The notes under the pieces: generated by a model
The model's database searches: none
What the model was told of the DNA's origin: nothing
The model's input: only the letters and a program-made list of their open reading frames with translations
Assembly (NCBI GenBank): GCA_020404895.1
Contig: JADBWK010000067.1
Coordinates: 1 to 51,525, forward strand
Reading direction: 5' to 3'
DNA length: 51,525 nucleotides
DNA from: Pseudanabaena sp. M085S1SP2A07QC
GTDB lineage: Bacteria; Cyanobacteriota; Cyanobacteriia; Pseudanabaenales; Pseudanabaenaceae
Translations under genes and position numbers: made by a program
Part shown: positions 34,251 to 43,650 of the stretch, one piece after another
Layout: the number at the start of each line of letters is the position of its first letter
How positions within the stretch are numbered: the first letter of the stretch is position 1

Positions 34251-36299
34251 TTACTTTGCAGGACGATGGATGATGCCTTCAAATACGCGACGCTTTGCTT
34301 TGGTGTCAATACCAAGCAAACGTACATACTCATCACCATGCTCAGCCAAACAAGCTTCCAAAGCACGAATTACTTCAGACTCATTCGATGCTGCGATCGG
34401 TGAGCAGCTAAACCAAGAGCTAGTACGGAAATGACGCTCATCGGCATGTTCAGTACCAATCCGATAACCCTGAGACAAAAGTTGACGAATACGCGACATC
34501 ATGTCAGCGCTAATCTTGCCAGCACTACCACCACCATAAGAACTATTGCTAGAGTTGCTGACTTTAACCGCAGTGCGAGTTGCAGTGATTGGTTGACCGC
34601 CTGGACGATGAACCAATACTTCTACTACACGACGTTTTGCCTTGGTATCAACCCCAACTAGACGGACATACTCATCACTGTATTCCGCAATGTAATTTTC
34701 TAAAGCTGCGATCGCGGCTGGTGCGTGTTTAGCCGTAATGGCAGGTAGGGTCTGCCAAGAAGTTGTACGGAAATGGCGCTCATCAGCATGTTCAACGCTA
34801 ATTCGATGCCCTTGAGCCAAAAGCTGACCCACTGTAGTGGAAATGTCATTAGCAACACCCTTGCCATTAGTTGCACGAGGAGCGCTATAGCTAGCTGAGG
34901 AACCATTCCCATTAGACTGAATATTCACAGCTTGGCTATCGGCACGTTGAATAATAGTTTCAACTACGCGGCGCTTTGCCTTCGTATCTACGCCAACCAG
35001 ACGCACATACTCGCCTTCATGCTCAGCAAGAATAGTATTTAATGCAGAAATCACAGTAGATTCATTGGAAGCATCAATCGCTGGACCAGTTTCCCAAGAA
35101 CCAGAACGGAAGTGCCGCGCATCAGCAAATTCAGTACTAATACGATAGCCTTGAGCAAGCAGTTGACGCACTTGTCCAGAAATATCAGCACTAGCAGCAC
35201 CATTGGAGGTCGCTTTGGGTGCGCTATAACCGTTACTAGATCCATTGCTGGAGGTTGTATTACTAATTACCACAGGCTTATCGCTGGGGCGTTGAATAAT
35301 TGTCTCAGCAAGGCGGCGCTTAGCTTTTGGATCAACTCCAAATAGACGCACGTAGTCACCTTCATTTTCGACAAGAGCAGATTGTACTGCTGCAATTACT
35401 GTCGAAGCCTCTGTTGTGTGCGGAATTGCACAGGATTGCCAAGATCCAGTGCGGAATCGGCGCTCATCTGCGTACTCAGCCGCAACATGGTAGCCCTGAG
35501 CTAAAAGTTGTCGTATTTGCTGCGCTAAATCCCCATTCATAGGTTCGTTCCTCTGTGCGTTTGTATTTGTGCTTGTAGAATTTATATTGGTCTGATTAGT
35601 TTGATTAAAATCTTGCTTATTAATTTGCGTATTAACGCTTGCAGCAGCTCTGCTGCTTGGTTGTGGCGAGTGCTGTTGTTGTTGGCGAATCGGTGTAATG
35701 CAGGCAATATCAGCAGCACAGCGATACCCTTGCCTTAAGGACTCGTTGATACCGACAACATGACTCGCAAATTTTTGGTCTGACTCCCGCACATTTGGTA
35801 GCAGATCGGCTTGTTGCTGCGTTGTAATCACTGCACCAGAAGGAACATATTTACCCGCAGGAATTTCTACATCTTGGACAAGAGCATGTAAGGAAATAAT
35901 GCAGCCGTCTCCGACTCGCGCATTAAATACAGTTGAGCGGAACCCGATAAAGCAATTATTGCCAACATAAGCTGGCCCATGGATTAGAGCCATATGTGTG
36001 ATTGAGGTACTATCACCAATCCAGACGGAATATTCTTTGCCGTCGTCGCCAATCACACGACCTTTTTCTAAACCATGAATAACCACACCGTCTTGGACGT
36101 TAGTACTATTGCCAATATGAAAAGGATTACCCTCATCGGCACGAATCGATGTACCTGGGGCAATCAAAACATTAGCGCCGATATAAACGTCGCCAATCAG
36201 ATTGGAAAAAGAATGAACGTAGGCGGATGGATCTATTTTGGGTTCTGCCAAGTTCCTAGACCAAGGCGTAGGGGGGGCAGAAAAGCTACGAACTACCAT
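34251..36299 (-). CDS. ccmM: Carboxysome protein CcmM (gamma-carbonic anhydrase plus four RbcS-like repeats)
   Basis: The 682-residue protein has an N-terminal gamma-carbonic anhydrase domain with zinc ligands His75, His102 and His107. Cys194 and Cys200 (in CAADIAC) match the disulfide of redox-activated CcmM enzymes. Four SSUL modules follow (each with [19 protein letters not shown]), joined by Ser/Asn-rich linkers; they bind and cluster RuBisCO. An internal ATG with a ribosome-binding site at codon 254 would give a 429-residue short form. Same-strand neighbours are ccmL (upstream) and ccmN (downstream). Confidence 0.97.
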   Translation of the reverse strand: MVVRSFSAPPTPWSRNLAEPKIDPSAYVHSFSNLIGDVYIGANVLIAPGTSIRADEGNPFHIGNSTNVQDGVVIHGLEKGRVIGDDGKEYSVWIGDSTSITHMALIHGPAYVGNNCFIGFRSTVFNARVGDGCIISLHALVQDVEIPAGKYVPSGAVITTQQQADLLPNVRESDQKFASHVVGINESLRQGYRCAADIACITPIRQQQQHSPQPSSRAAASVNTQINKQDFNQTNQTNINSTSTNTNAQRNEPMNGDLAQQIRQLLAQGYHVAAEYADERRFRTGSWQSCAIPHTTEASTVIAAVQSALVENEGDYVRLFGVDPKAKRRLAETIIQRPSDKPVVISNTTSSNGSSNGYSAPKATSNGAASADISGQVRQLLAQGYRISTEFADARHFRSGSWETGPAIDASNESTVISALNTILAEHEGEYVRLVGVDTKAKRRVVETIIQRADSQAVNIQSNGNGSSASYSAPRATNGKGVANDISTTVGQLLAQGHRISVEHADERHFRTTSWQTLPAITAKHAPAAIAALENYIAEYSDEYVRLVGVDTKAKRRVVEVLVHRPGGQPITATRTAVKVSNSSNSSYGGGSAGKISADMMSRIRQLLSQGYRIGTEHADERHFRTSSWFSCSPIAASNESEVIRALEACLAEHGDEYVRLLGIDTKAKRRVFEGIIHRPAK
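35538..35554 (-). promoter_or_regulatory. Internal ribosome-binding site and ATG for short CcmM
   Basis: Minus-strand AGAGGAA (35554-35548) lies seven bases before an in-frame ATG (35540-35538), just at the start of the first SSUL module ([11 protein letters not shown]). Other cyanobacteria make a short CcmM from such an internal start. Confidence 0.65.
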
Positions 36300-36480
36300 A
36301 GTGAATCTGCACTTCTAAGCTTTACCTATATCCTGATTTTCAAAATCGAGAGTATAAGAACTTAAAAGCGCTCCTCCAAATAACAACTTAAGCTACAACA
36401 TCGGAGAACTATTATTTACTAGCGCTGATTGCCAAATCTTTAGTGATAAATACTTATTAATAAATAATTAATAAATATCA

Positions 36481-36789
36481 CTATTGCATTCTCTCACTAT
36501 ATTTTTTACTGTAGAGAGTGCGATCGCTTAGGCTAACTGTGTCAATGATGGCGATAACCGCTGCATCTATCGGACGGTTTTCACTGTCTCGCACTTGTCT
36601 TGCGCCACTACCACGGGTGAATAGCACCCACTCATCTACGCCAGCACCAACTGTATCAGTAGCAACTTCATAATCTGGAAGTAGCTGCCCTTGCAGATCA
36701 ACAAGTTGCAAAAGCAGAAACTTAGTTCCAGACAAATTGGACTCTTTATAGGTACTGACGACCGTACCGTAAACCCTAGCGATTTGCAT
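36481..36789 (-). CDS. ccmL: Carboxysome vertex protein CcmL
   Basis: The 102-residue EutN/CcmL-family protein begins MQIARVYGTVVSTYKESNL and has LLLQLVDLQGQ and DTVGAGVDEWVLFTRGSGAR, the pentamer fold that caps shell vertices. Length is typical. It lies between ccmK and ccmM, 181 bases upstream of ccmM. Confidence 0.96.
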   Translation of the reverse strand: MQIARVYGTVVSTYKESNLSGTKFLLLQLVDLQGQLLPDYEVATDTVGAGVDEWVLFTRGSGARQVRDSENRPIDAAVIAIIDTVSLSDRTLYSKKYSERMQ

Positions 36790-36901
36790 ATTGTTATAAG
36801 TACGTGAACAGATGTGAAAGCTAACAAGTCAATCGCTAAACTAAATCGACACACTAAACCAAAAGTGAAAGCGAAAGGCGATCGCGCTAGTTAAGTCCTA
36901 A

Positions 36902-37243
36902 CTATGGACGGTTCATAGGACGAATGGAGTTTACATTGTCACGGAACTGTTCAACTTCTTCGGTGTAGCGAATAGGTAGAACATACTCAAGGTTTTCGTG
37001 AGGACGAGCAATGATGTGTGTGGAAAGTACTTGTCCGCCGTTTACACGTTTGACAGACTCAGTACCTGCTGCTACTGAAGCTTGTACTTCGGATACATCG
37101 CCACGAACGATAACGGTGACGCGCCCACTACCGATCTTCTCGTATCCAACTAAGGTTACGCGAGCTGCCTTGACCATGGCATCTGCTGCTTCTACAACGG
37201 CAGGGAAACCAAGGGTTTCAATCATTCCAACTGCGATTGCCAT
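36902..37243 (-). CDS. ccmK: Carboxysome shell protein CcmK (CcmK2-like)
   Basis: The 113-residue BMC protein ([40 protein letters not shown]) forms flat hexamers with a charged central pore. Its C-terminal extension ([14 protein letters not shown]) is longer than that of the neighbouring paralogue. It is the second of two tandem ccmK genes. Confidence 0.95.
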   Translation of the reverse strand: MAIAVGMIETLGFPAVVEAADAMVKAARVTLVGYEKIGSGRVTVIVRGDVSEVQASVAAGTESVKRVNGGQVLSTHIIARPHENLEYVLPIRYTEEVEQFRDNVNSIRPMNRP

Positions 37244-37357
37244 AATTCATGTTCTCCTAGAAAAATAAATAATGAAATTAATGAAAATTTAGTCTTTTGA
37301 TACTTTTTTTGAAAGTCTTTTTGAGACAATCAGAAAAAGCAATCAAATAAAACAAGT

Positions 37358-37666
37358 CTAAAAAGCAAATTGTTCTACTTCCCGCGTATAGCGAATAGGT
37401 AGTACATATTCTAGGTTTTCGTGTGGTCGAGCAATGGTGTGAGTCGAAACAACTTCGCCCCCATTAACCCGATTTGCACCTTCAACACCAGCAGCAATGG
37501 ATGCTTTCACCTCAGAGATATCACCTCTGATGATGACAGTTACTCGTCCACTACCAATTTTCTCGTAACCCACAAGGGTAACTCGAGCAGCTTTGACCAT
37601 GGCATCAGCCGCTTCTACAATTGCGGGAAAGCCTCTAGTCTCGATCATTCCAATAGCGATCGGCAT
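37358..37666 (-). CDS. ccmK: Carboxysome shell protein CcmK (CcmK1-like)
   Basis: The 102-residue BMC protein is highly similar to its neighbour ([20 protein letters not shown]), with a shorter C-terminus (REVEQFAF). Tandem paralogues allow mixed hexamers and pore diversity. The upstream gap of 560 bases (37667-38226) is AT-rich and may carry the main ccmK promoter. I see no named regulator site in it. Confidence 0.95.
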   Translation of the reverse strand: MPIAIGMIETRGFPAIVEAADAMVKAARVTLVGYEKIGSGRVTVIIRGDISEVKASIAAGVEGANRVNGGEVVSTHTIARPHENLEYVLPIRYTREVEQFAF

Positions 37667-38226
37667 AATTTAGCCAGTATCCTTACGACTCTCTAAAAAA
37701 CTGAAGTTCTCGCGGTTGTATCTATCAAAAGATGTAGATGCACGAGCGCAACTATTGATCTTAGCTACGATCGGTTCGCTTGAAACATCAAATTTCAAAT
37801 TTTTAATACAAAATAAAAATGAGATGACGCTTGGCGCACTTTTGCAACTACTTTTTTGAAAGTAGCTTTTCGCAGCTAATTTACAGATATTCTTTGACTT
37901 GTTGTAATTATTTACTTAGATAATTATTTAAAAACAACCATTTAAGTATTTATTACTACTGATGTAGCCATTCTAAATCTGAATAATCAGAGAAATTGAA
38001 TAATACTAATATATTCAACTCTATCTTTATATCTACGATAACGAGTGGCGGTACATTTGACAATATAAGCCGTCATGATAAATCTAAATAGTCGATATAA
38101 TCAGGGCTTATTCCCTTGACAGAGAAGGAGTTCAGGCAGCAAATTCTCTTATTACACTATTTTTCAATTTAAGGATTCACAACTAAAACAAATAGCGAGA
38201 AACTGATAGTTTGTTTTTGCGAGTGG

Positions 38227-38973
38227 TTAGCGATCGCCAATCGAAATAGTTTCCACTTCGGCAATCTCTAGATTAGGTAATTGTACTAATTCTCTTTCTT
38301 GTTCTTGTAAAGCAATCATCGGAATATTTACAGGTATCGGTGATTCCATCCAATATTCTGATGTCGGTAAGGTTTCTTCAAGATCGTCAAGAGGACGGGG
38401 AATAATCATCAAGGTATGAAACTCGCCAATGCGCTCGGCTTCATACATCCCTGCTTCGATCGCGATCGCAACATCCGCCACGTTACCGCGAATAATTGCT
38501 GTACATAGTCCTGCGCCGATCGTTTCATAGCCTGCTAGATGCACATCTGCTGATTTTAGCATCATGTCAGCAGCCCCCACCATCGCAGGGAATCCGCGTG
38601 TTTCTAGCAAGCCGATCGCCTGATTACTCAGACGGCTATAGCGCCCGTCGGTTAACTGGCTAAGGCGGGTACTAATTGGCAAAATCGCCTCTAAATTAGG
38701 ATAGGGGCGCGGAATCACAATTGTGGAGACTAATTGCCCAAATTCTCTGGCGGTTTCTGCTCCAGCCTCTACTGCCATGCGGACATCAGTAATCTGACCG
38801 CGTATGATCGCTGTACAAAAACCATTGCCAACTTTTTCATATCCGACAAGTCTCACAGTTGCCGATTTGAGCATCATGTCAGCAGTTCCCACGATTGCAG
38901 GGAAACTAATAGTTGAAACCATTCCCAAAGCACTTCCTGAGAGATCGATTCTTTGAGATGCATTACTAGACAT
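38227..38973 (-). CDS. ccmO: Tandem-BMC carboxysome shell protein CcmO
   Basis: The 248-residue protein has two BMC domains in tandem: ALGMVSTISFPAIVGTADMM and, after a linker, AIGLLETRGFPAMVGAADMM. CcmO-like proteins are essential for shell closure. The C-terminal 40 residues are acidic. It is encoded first on the minus strand, ahead of the ccmK genes. In many cyanobacteria ccmO is last. Confidence 0.94.
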   Translation of the reverse strand: MSSNASQRIDLSGSALGMVSTISFPAIVGTADMMLKSATVRLVGYEKVGNGFCTAIIRGQITDVRMAVEAGAETAREFGQLVSTIVIPRPYPNLEAILPISTRLSQLTDGRYSRLSNQAIGLLETRGFPAMVGAADMMLKSADVHLAGYETIGAGLCTAIIRGNVADVAIAIEAGMYEAERIGEFHTLMIIPRPLDDLEETLPTSEYWMESPIPVNIPMIALQEQERELVQLPNLEIAEVETISIGDR

Positions 38974-39046
38974 TAGCTAACACAATGATTAAAAAAATTT
39001 ATGATGAAGCCTAAAGCTCTCAACACTCACCTGTATCTTAACTGAT

Positions 39047-39227
39047 AATACCAATTCACAAAAGTGTGGTCCCACTTCTGTGAATTAAGAACCAAACCCT
39101 GTAAGGGTTTTAAAAGCCCAAAATGGCTACGCCATTTTGGGCTTTGGTATAAGTAGCTAGGCATAATTAATTTCAAGGCAAACCCCATAAAGTTCCCCCC
39201 CCTGTGGGCGCAACTTTATGGGGTTTG
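39047..39227. repeat. Cluster of nested palindromes upstream of ccmO
   Basis: Four hairpins lie in series: AATTCACA..TGTGAATT (39053-39087), AAACCCTGTAAGGGTTT, AAAGCCCAAAATGGC..GCCATTTTGGGCTTT (39113-39145), and CAAACCCCATAAAGTT..AACTTTATGGGGTTTG (39179-39227). ATACCAA/TTGGTAT flank the first three. No gene lies in 38974-39555. Confidence 0.7.
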
Positions 39228-39555
39228 GTAATTTATCTTGCACAAGTACTTACAGCAATTGCTGGTAAAGTGAGAGCGATTTGAAAAAGAATTTCTCATT
39301 ATAAAAAAATGATTTTTAATTAAAGTTGAGGTTTATGCTGTCATGGCGATCACTATAAAGATCAGCCTAATAAATGTTTTAAGATACACATAGTCTAAAT
39401 TTTACCTGCTAAAACAATCTAGATAGACAAATAGTCTAGTAAAACCAGCAGGTCTTCAGATATCTTTGAGATATGACGTAATTAGGCTCTGAAAACCCAT
39501 ACTATAGAGCAATAAATTTTAATACTTGCGTTCACAACGGTCTGAAGATAGGAAA

Positions 39556-40563
39556 ATGCAACTGCCTGAAGCCTTGCCTAAAAAAGAGTATGTCCTAGTT
39601 ATAGATGATACGCAGCCTAACTTACATTTACTAGTAACTATGTTGACCCGTAGGGGTTACCAAGTAATTGGTGTAAGTGATAGCTTAAAAGCAGTTTCAA
39701 CAGCACAGACTGAAATGCCTGACTTGGTAGTTTTAGATATTAATATGCCCAATATGAATGGGTTTCAGGTCTGTGAACAATTAAAATCTAGCGATCTCAC
39801 TCGTGATATTCCCGTAATTTTTATTAGTGCGCGGGACGAAGTTTTAGACAAAGTACAAGCATTTGCAGTGGGTGGCGTTGACTATATTACTAAGCCATTT
39901 CAAATTGCGGAAGTACTGGCAAGGGTCGAGAATCAGCTTACATTACGTAGATTACAAAGACAGCTACAAGAACAAAATGAACGACTGAAGCAAGAAATTA
40001 ATAGTCGGATTATTGCGGAGACCTTACTTCAAGAAGCTAATGAAAAATTAGGGCGATTGGTCAATTTAGATGGTTTAACCCAGCTTGCCAATCGCCGCTG
40101 CTTTGATGAATATTTAGATCAAGAGTGGCAGAGACTAGCAAGAGAGCGTTTGCCCTTGTCTTTGCTCATGTGTGACATTGATTTTTTTAAGAACTATAAC
40201 GACACCTATGGTCATGTGGCTGGGGATGATTGTCTCCGCAAAGTTTCGCTTTTAATCAAGCAATCTGTACATCGTCCTGCGGATTTGGTAGCGCGTTATG
40301 GTGGTGAGGAATTTGTGATTGTATTGCCGAATACTGACATAGAAGGCTCTATCGCAATTGCTGAGATTATTCGGCAGAGCCTTCAAGAGTTAGCAATCCC
40401 CCATGAAGATTCAGCAGTTAGTCAGTTTGTGACTTTAAGTATCGGAGTAACTTCTTTTGTTCCTATGACCGATTCACTCCCTTCAGTATTGCTGACGGCT
40501 GCTGACTATGCGCTGTATCGAGCTAAGGAGCTAGGTAGAAATCAAACTTATCAAATCGGCTAA
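39556..40563 (+). CDS. Response regulator-GGDEF diguanylate cyclase
   Basis: From ATG 39556 (AGGA five bases upstream) the 335-residue protein has a receiver domain with the phospho-acceptor Asp61 (VVLDINMPNMNG) and Lys in YITKPF. A coiled-coil linker (QRQLQEQNERLKQEI) follows, then a GGDEF domain with the active loop GGEEF (249-253) and an upstream RxxD inhibitory site (Arg240-Asp243). It should make cyclic di-GMP under control of a histidine kinase; none is adjacent. PleD-type layout with one receiver. Confidence 0.93.
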   Translation: MQLPEALPKKEYVLVIDDTQPNLHLLVTMLTRRGYQVIGVSDSLKAVSTAQTEMPDLVVLDINMPNMNGFQVCEQLKSSDLTRDIPVIFISARDEVLDKVQAFAVGGVDYITKPFQIAEVLARVENQLTLRRLQRQLQEQNERLKQEINSRIIAETLLQEANEKLGRLVNLDGLTQLANRRCFDEYLDQEWQRLARERLPLSLLMCDIDFFKNYNDTYGHVAGDDCLRKVSLLIKQSVHRPADLVARYGGEEFVIVLPNTDIEGSIAIAEIIRQSLQELAIPHEDSAVSQFVTLSIGVTSFVPMTDSLPSVLLTAADYALYRAKELGRNQTYQIG

Positions 40564-40565
40564 AT

Positions 40566-40604
40566 TTCAAGAAAAGATGGTGCGAAGCGTCGTCTTTTCT
40601 TAAA
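40566..40604. terminator. Hairpin between convergent GGDEF and ABC genes
   Basis: CAAGAAAAGATG pairs imperfectly with CGTCTTTTCTT across GTGCGAAGCG, with T-runs on both sides of the convergent pair. Confidence 0.55.
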
Positions 40605-41376
40605 ATTCATCGCTTTCAGGGGAAGTAGAATCACGTCTCAACAAATTATCAATATCACTCCAATTAACAAGACTAGCGTCCGTATCTTGAACTAGCTGAC
40701 CTTTATGTAAACAAATTAGCCGATCGCACCATGTTTGGACTAAATCAAGTTGATGATTGATCATCACCACTGTTACAGGCTGAGGTAATTGGGTTAACTC
40801 AGTTAAAACATCTAGTAATAAATGCGATAACCCACGATCCAAAGCTGATGTGGGCTCATCTAGTAATAGTATTTCTGGCTCCATGACTAATGCTCTAATG
40901 ATCGCAACCCATTGTCTTTGCCCAAGTGATAACTCTAGCTCTGATCGATTTAGCAGTTTAGAATCAAGCTGCAATTTATCTAGCCATTTTTGCGATCGCG
41001 CATTAATTTCGCGCTGTGTAAAATTTTGTAACTTTAGAGGATAGGCGATCGCTTCAGCAACAGTCATTCCTAATAAGCTCGGCTCCTGTGGAACCAGCAA
41101 CACTCGCCACCGCAAAGTTTGAATCGGAATTTCTTGAATATTTTTGCCAGTAAACGTAATTGCCCCCACCGATGGATCAGCTAAACGATTGAGTAGACGT
41201 AAAAATGTCGTTTTCCCCGATCCTGTTGCGCCAATTAACGCAGTTTTACTTCCTTTGATGATCTCAACTGAAATATCCATCAAAAGTGTGCGAAATTTAG
41301 TTTGATAACTCACTTGGTTCGTAGCGATCGCTACCTTGTCAGGAGGTATCTGAGATGGTAATGAAACCTTTTGCAT
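40600..41376 (-). CDS. ABC transporter ATP-binding protein (FetA/YbbL-like)
   Basis: From ATG 41376 (258 residues) it shows Walker A GATGSGKTTFLRLLNRL, a signature written LSLGQRQWVAIIRAL in place of LSGGQ, Walker B ILLLDEPTSALD, and the switch His in MINHQLD. The short single-domain form resembles FetA-type ATPases, which pair with a FetB permease. No permease is adjacent, so the partner must be elsewhere. A longer start at 41448/41454 is possible. It is divergent from the FecR-domain gene. Confidence 0.85.
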   Translation of the reverse strand: MQKVSLPSQIPPDKVAIATNQVSYQTKFRTLLMDISVEIIKGSKTALIGATGSGKTTFLRLLNRLADPSVGAITFTGKNIQEIPIQTLRWRVLLVPQEPSLLGMTVAEAIAYPLKLQNFTQREINARSQKWLDKLQLDSKLLNRSELELSLGQRQWVAIIRALVMEPEILLLDEPTSALDRGLSHLLLDVLTELTQLPQPVTVVMINHQLDLVQTWCDRLICLHKGQLVQDTDASLVNWSDIDNLLRRDSTSPESDEF

Positions 41377-41473
41377 AATGTAACTGTCTTTGCGATTAGC
41401 GATCGGGAAATTGGGACGCAACCTTGAATTTATTAAACCCTTTCTCATGCTCAATTAGGGAGAACAATCACAT

Positions 41474-42508
41474 ATGTATTTATGGAACCTTTTCAAGAAA
41501 TTTTCGCAAAAACTTGTTAGACAGCAGCGCCAAAAGCGACTTGCCTTTTTCTTTGCAGGGTTATGTATTTTTGCATTAGCTGCTCCCCAACTGGCTCCTG
41601 CTTCTGCCCAATCGACTCAAGCGACTGTGCAGGAAATTCTAGACGGCAACCAAGTTTTTATTCAAAATCAGCGAGCATCCGTTAATGATGTAGCAAGGCA
41701 ACAGCAGCAAGTTCGTACAGGCAATTCCAGAACAGCACTACTGTTTAATACGGGAGCAGTTGCTCGGTTATCAGCTAATTCGGTTCTAAATATTGGTCAA
41801 TGTGCTCGCCTTAGGCAAGGAACAATTTTAATAAATGGTGCAGTTAATGCCTGCTCATCTTCGATTACGACAGGTGTACGTGGCACAACTTATTTACTAG
41901 AAGTAGATGAGTCAGGCAACCAACAGGTCAAAGTATTAGAGGGCGAAGTTGTAGTCAAGCGTAACGCAACTCCAATAACTGATGAAGATGATCAACCGAC
42001 AACAGAAACTAAACCCACTGTTCCCAAGCAAACGACTCCTTCAACTGAAAAGCCTAACGTCACTCCAACTACAGCCCCTAAGTTTAAACAGTTTGGATCT
42101 TTCCCAACCGTAATCCCCCCAAGGACAACACCTCGAATAAACACATCCAACCCTCCAAAGGGAAAACCTGTTGAGCCATTAAATGGTAAACCTGCTAATG
42201 ACAAACCAATACTTCAAATGGAGAAGCCTATATCACCTGCGCAGCAACCTGATGAGGTTGTGTTGAAGGCTGGCGAAAAAGTTGAAGTTAATCAGGGTGG
42301 TGCTTTAGGAATAATTCAGCAGCTTACTGAAAATGAGTTTGTAAGTTTGCTCAAGGGGAATTTATTTGAGGGCTTTACTAATCAAATCCCTGGCATTGAT
42401 AAAGTTCGTTCTGTATTTAATGGACTATTCCCAGGCGCAAACTTTCCGATTTCGATCCCAGGAATACCAATACCAAACATCCCTAGTATTCCTGGTCTTC
42501 CGTTCTAA
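41474..42508 (+). CDS. Exported FecR-domain protein
   Basis: The 344-residue protein has a basic N-terminus and signal peptide (FFFAGLCIFALAAPQLAPAS, cleavage after SAQ). A FecR-like beta domain (VQEILDGNQVFIQ, GAVARLSANSVLNIGQCARL, ITTGVRGTTYLLEVDESGNQ) follows, then a Thr/Pro/Lys-rich linker and a C-terminal region rich in Ile-Pro-Gly (ISIPGIPIPNIPSIP). No sigma/anti-sigma pair is adjacent, so it is more likely a structural or scaffold protein of the periplasm than an iron regulator. Function unclear. Confidence 0.85.
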   Translation: MYLWNLFKKFSQKLVRQQRQKRLAFFFAGLCIFALAAPQLAPASAQSTQATVQEILDGNQVFIQNQRASVNDVARQQQQVRTGNSRTALLFNTGAVARLSANSVLNIGQCARLRQGTILINGAVNACSSSITTGVRGTTYLLEVDESGNQQVKVLEGEVVVKRNATPITDEDDQPTTETKPTVPKQTTPSTEKPNVTPTTAPKFKQFGSFPTVIPPRTTPRINTSNPPKGKPVEPLNGKPANDKPILQMEKPISPAQQPDEVVLKAGEKVEVNQGGALGIIQQLTENEFVSLLKGNLFEGFTNQIPGIDKVRSVFNGLFPGANFPISIPGIPIPNIPSIPGLPF

Positions 42509-42534
42509 TTGTTAGCGCTTTGCGCTCTAAGATA

Positions 42535-42583
42535 AATACAGAAAAAGCACCATAAAATAGTTTTATGGTGCTTTTTCTGTATT
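42535..42583 (+). terminator. Rho-independent terminator of the FecR-domain gene
   Basis: AATACAGAAAAAGCACCATAAA pairs with TTTATGGTGCTTTTTCTGTATT, a 23-bp stem with a T-rich right side. Confidence 0.8.
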
Positions 42584-42599
42584 TCTTCTGTATTTTGAT

Positions 42600-43295
42600 A
42601 TGCCTCGAACTTGTTTTCTTTATCAAAGCGATCGCCCGATACCATACCTCACTGCATGGCAATGGCAAAAGTATTTGGTGGAGGAGCGCAAACAAGCCAG
42701 AAGAAACGAGAAAGACTTACCTGATGTGTTATTACTAGTCGAACATCCTGCCGTTTATACGTTAGGACAGGGCTCAAGCTTAGAGTTTTTAAAATTTAGT
42801 CCCGATGATCCAAATATTGAATGCCATCGCATCGAGCGCGGCGGCGAAGTTACCCATCATGCGATCGGGCAATTGGTCGCCTATCCAATTTTAAATCTTG
42901 ACTATCATCAACATGATTTGCATTGGTACTTACGCCAACTAGAAGAGGTAATTATTCAAGTGTTAGCTAAATTTGATGTACCTTCAAAACGTATTCAAGG
43001 CTTAACTGGTGTTTGGATCAATCAATCTGGGCAAAATCAAAAAATTGCTCAAGTCGGCATCAAAGTTAGTCAATGGATCACCATGCATGGCTTTGCGCTG
43101 AATGTAAATATGGACTTATCGGGGTTTGATCGCATTGTTCCCTGTGGAATTACCGATTGCCAAGTTTGTAATCTTAATCAGTTTGTATCTGATGTGAGGA
43201 TTGAACAGGTGAAAATCGCGATCGCGCAAACCTTCGCTAAAATATTTGATTTAGACATTCAATTCCAAGTGATCAACGAGATAGTCAAGTTGTAA
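42600..43295 (+). CDS. lipB: Octanoyl-ACP:protein N-octanoyltransferase
   Basis: The 231-residue protein shows EHPAVYTLGQGS, RGGEVTHHAIGQLVAYPI, the catalytic Lys in KIAQVGIKVSQWITMHG, and the catalytic Cys in IVPCGITDCQV. It moves octanoyl groups from ACP to lipoyl domains, the first step of lipoylation. Start ATG 42600 gives a normal-length protein. Confidence 0.96.
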   Translation: MPRTCFLYQSDRPIPYLTAWQWQKYLVEERKQARRNEKDLPDVLLLVEHPAVYTLGQGSSLEFLKFSPDDPNIECHRIERGGEVTHHAIGQLVAYPILNLDYHQHDLHWYLRQLEEVIIQVLAKFDVPSKRIQGLTGVWINQSGQNQKIAQVGIKVSQWITMHGFALNVNMDLSGFDRIVPCGITDCQVCNLNQFVSDVRIEQVKIAIAQTFAKIFDLDIQFQVINEIVKL

Positions 43296-43341
43296 TAAAT
43301 TACCAGATAGTTTTGACAGGATTCTTTGCGATCAACTCATC

Positions 43342-43371
43342 TTAAGTATTAAGTAATATTTTCGTGCCCAT
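43342..43371 (-). pseudogene. N-terminal stub of a VapC-type PIN toxin
   Basis: The antitoxin stop TAA overlaps an ATG (TAATG), the usual phd-vapC junction. The following nine codons read MGTKILLNT and then hit TAA (43342-43344). VapC toxins begin M-x-ILLDTH, so this fits the first strand with Asp replaced by Asn before truncation. lipB ends 46 bases further on, leaving no room for the rest. Confidence 0.45.
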
Positions 43372-43607
43372 TAGCCTAGAAAACCAGCAAGAATTTCATC
43401 AGGTAACGGGGCATTACAGGCTGGATCGATAAAAGTTTTGCCTTTGTCTTTTTCTGCTACTCGATGTTGGCGCTTCTTTTTGCTAGGCGTTATTGTGGCG
43501 AATGCTATACCATTCTCACAGATGATGATTTCTTCGCCAAGCAAGACTTGTCCGATTAGTTGAGAAAACTGCTGACTGGCTTCGGTGATGATGACAGTGG
43601 TAGTCAT
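43371..43607 (-). CDS. Phd/YefM-family antitoxin (orphan)
   Basis: The 78-residue protein begins TTTVIITEASQQFSQLIGQV and has GEEIIICENGIAFATITP, the Phd/YefM DNA-binding fold. A basic middle and a C-terminal toxin-binding tail (DPACNAPLPDEILAGFLG) follow, as in antitoxins of VapC toxins. The toxin is reduced to a nine-codon stub. It may still repress its own promoter or neutralise a related toxin. Confidence 0.85.
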   Translation of the reverse strand: MTTTVIITEASQQFSQLIGQVLLGEEIIICENGIAFATITPSKKKRQHRVAEKDKGKTFIDPACNAPLPDEILAGFLG

Positions 43608-43650
43608 ATTATTTATTTTGTTTTAAAAATAAAATAGCTTGGAGTTTAAT

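Noticed and set aside
37667-38226. CcmR/NdhR-type operator between ccmO and ccmK
   Set aside because: I looked for a TCAAT-type dyad and found nothing convincing.
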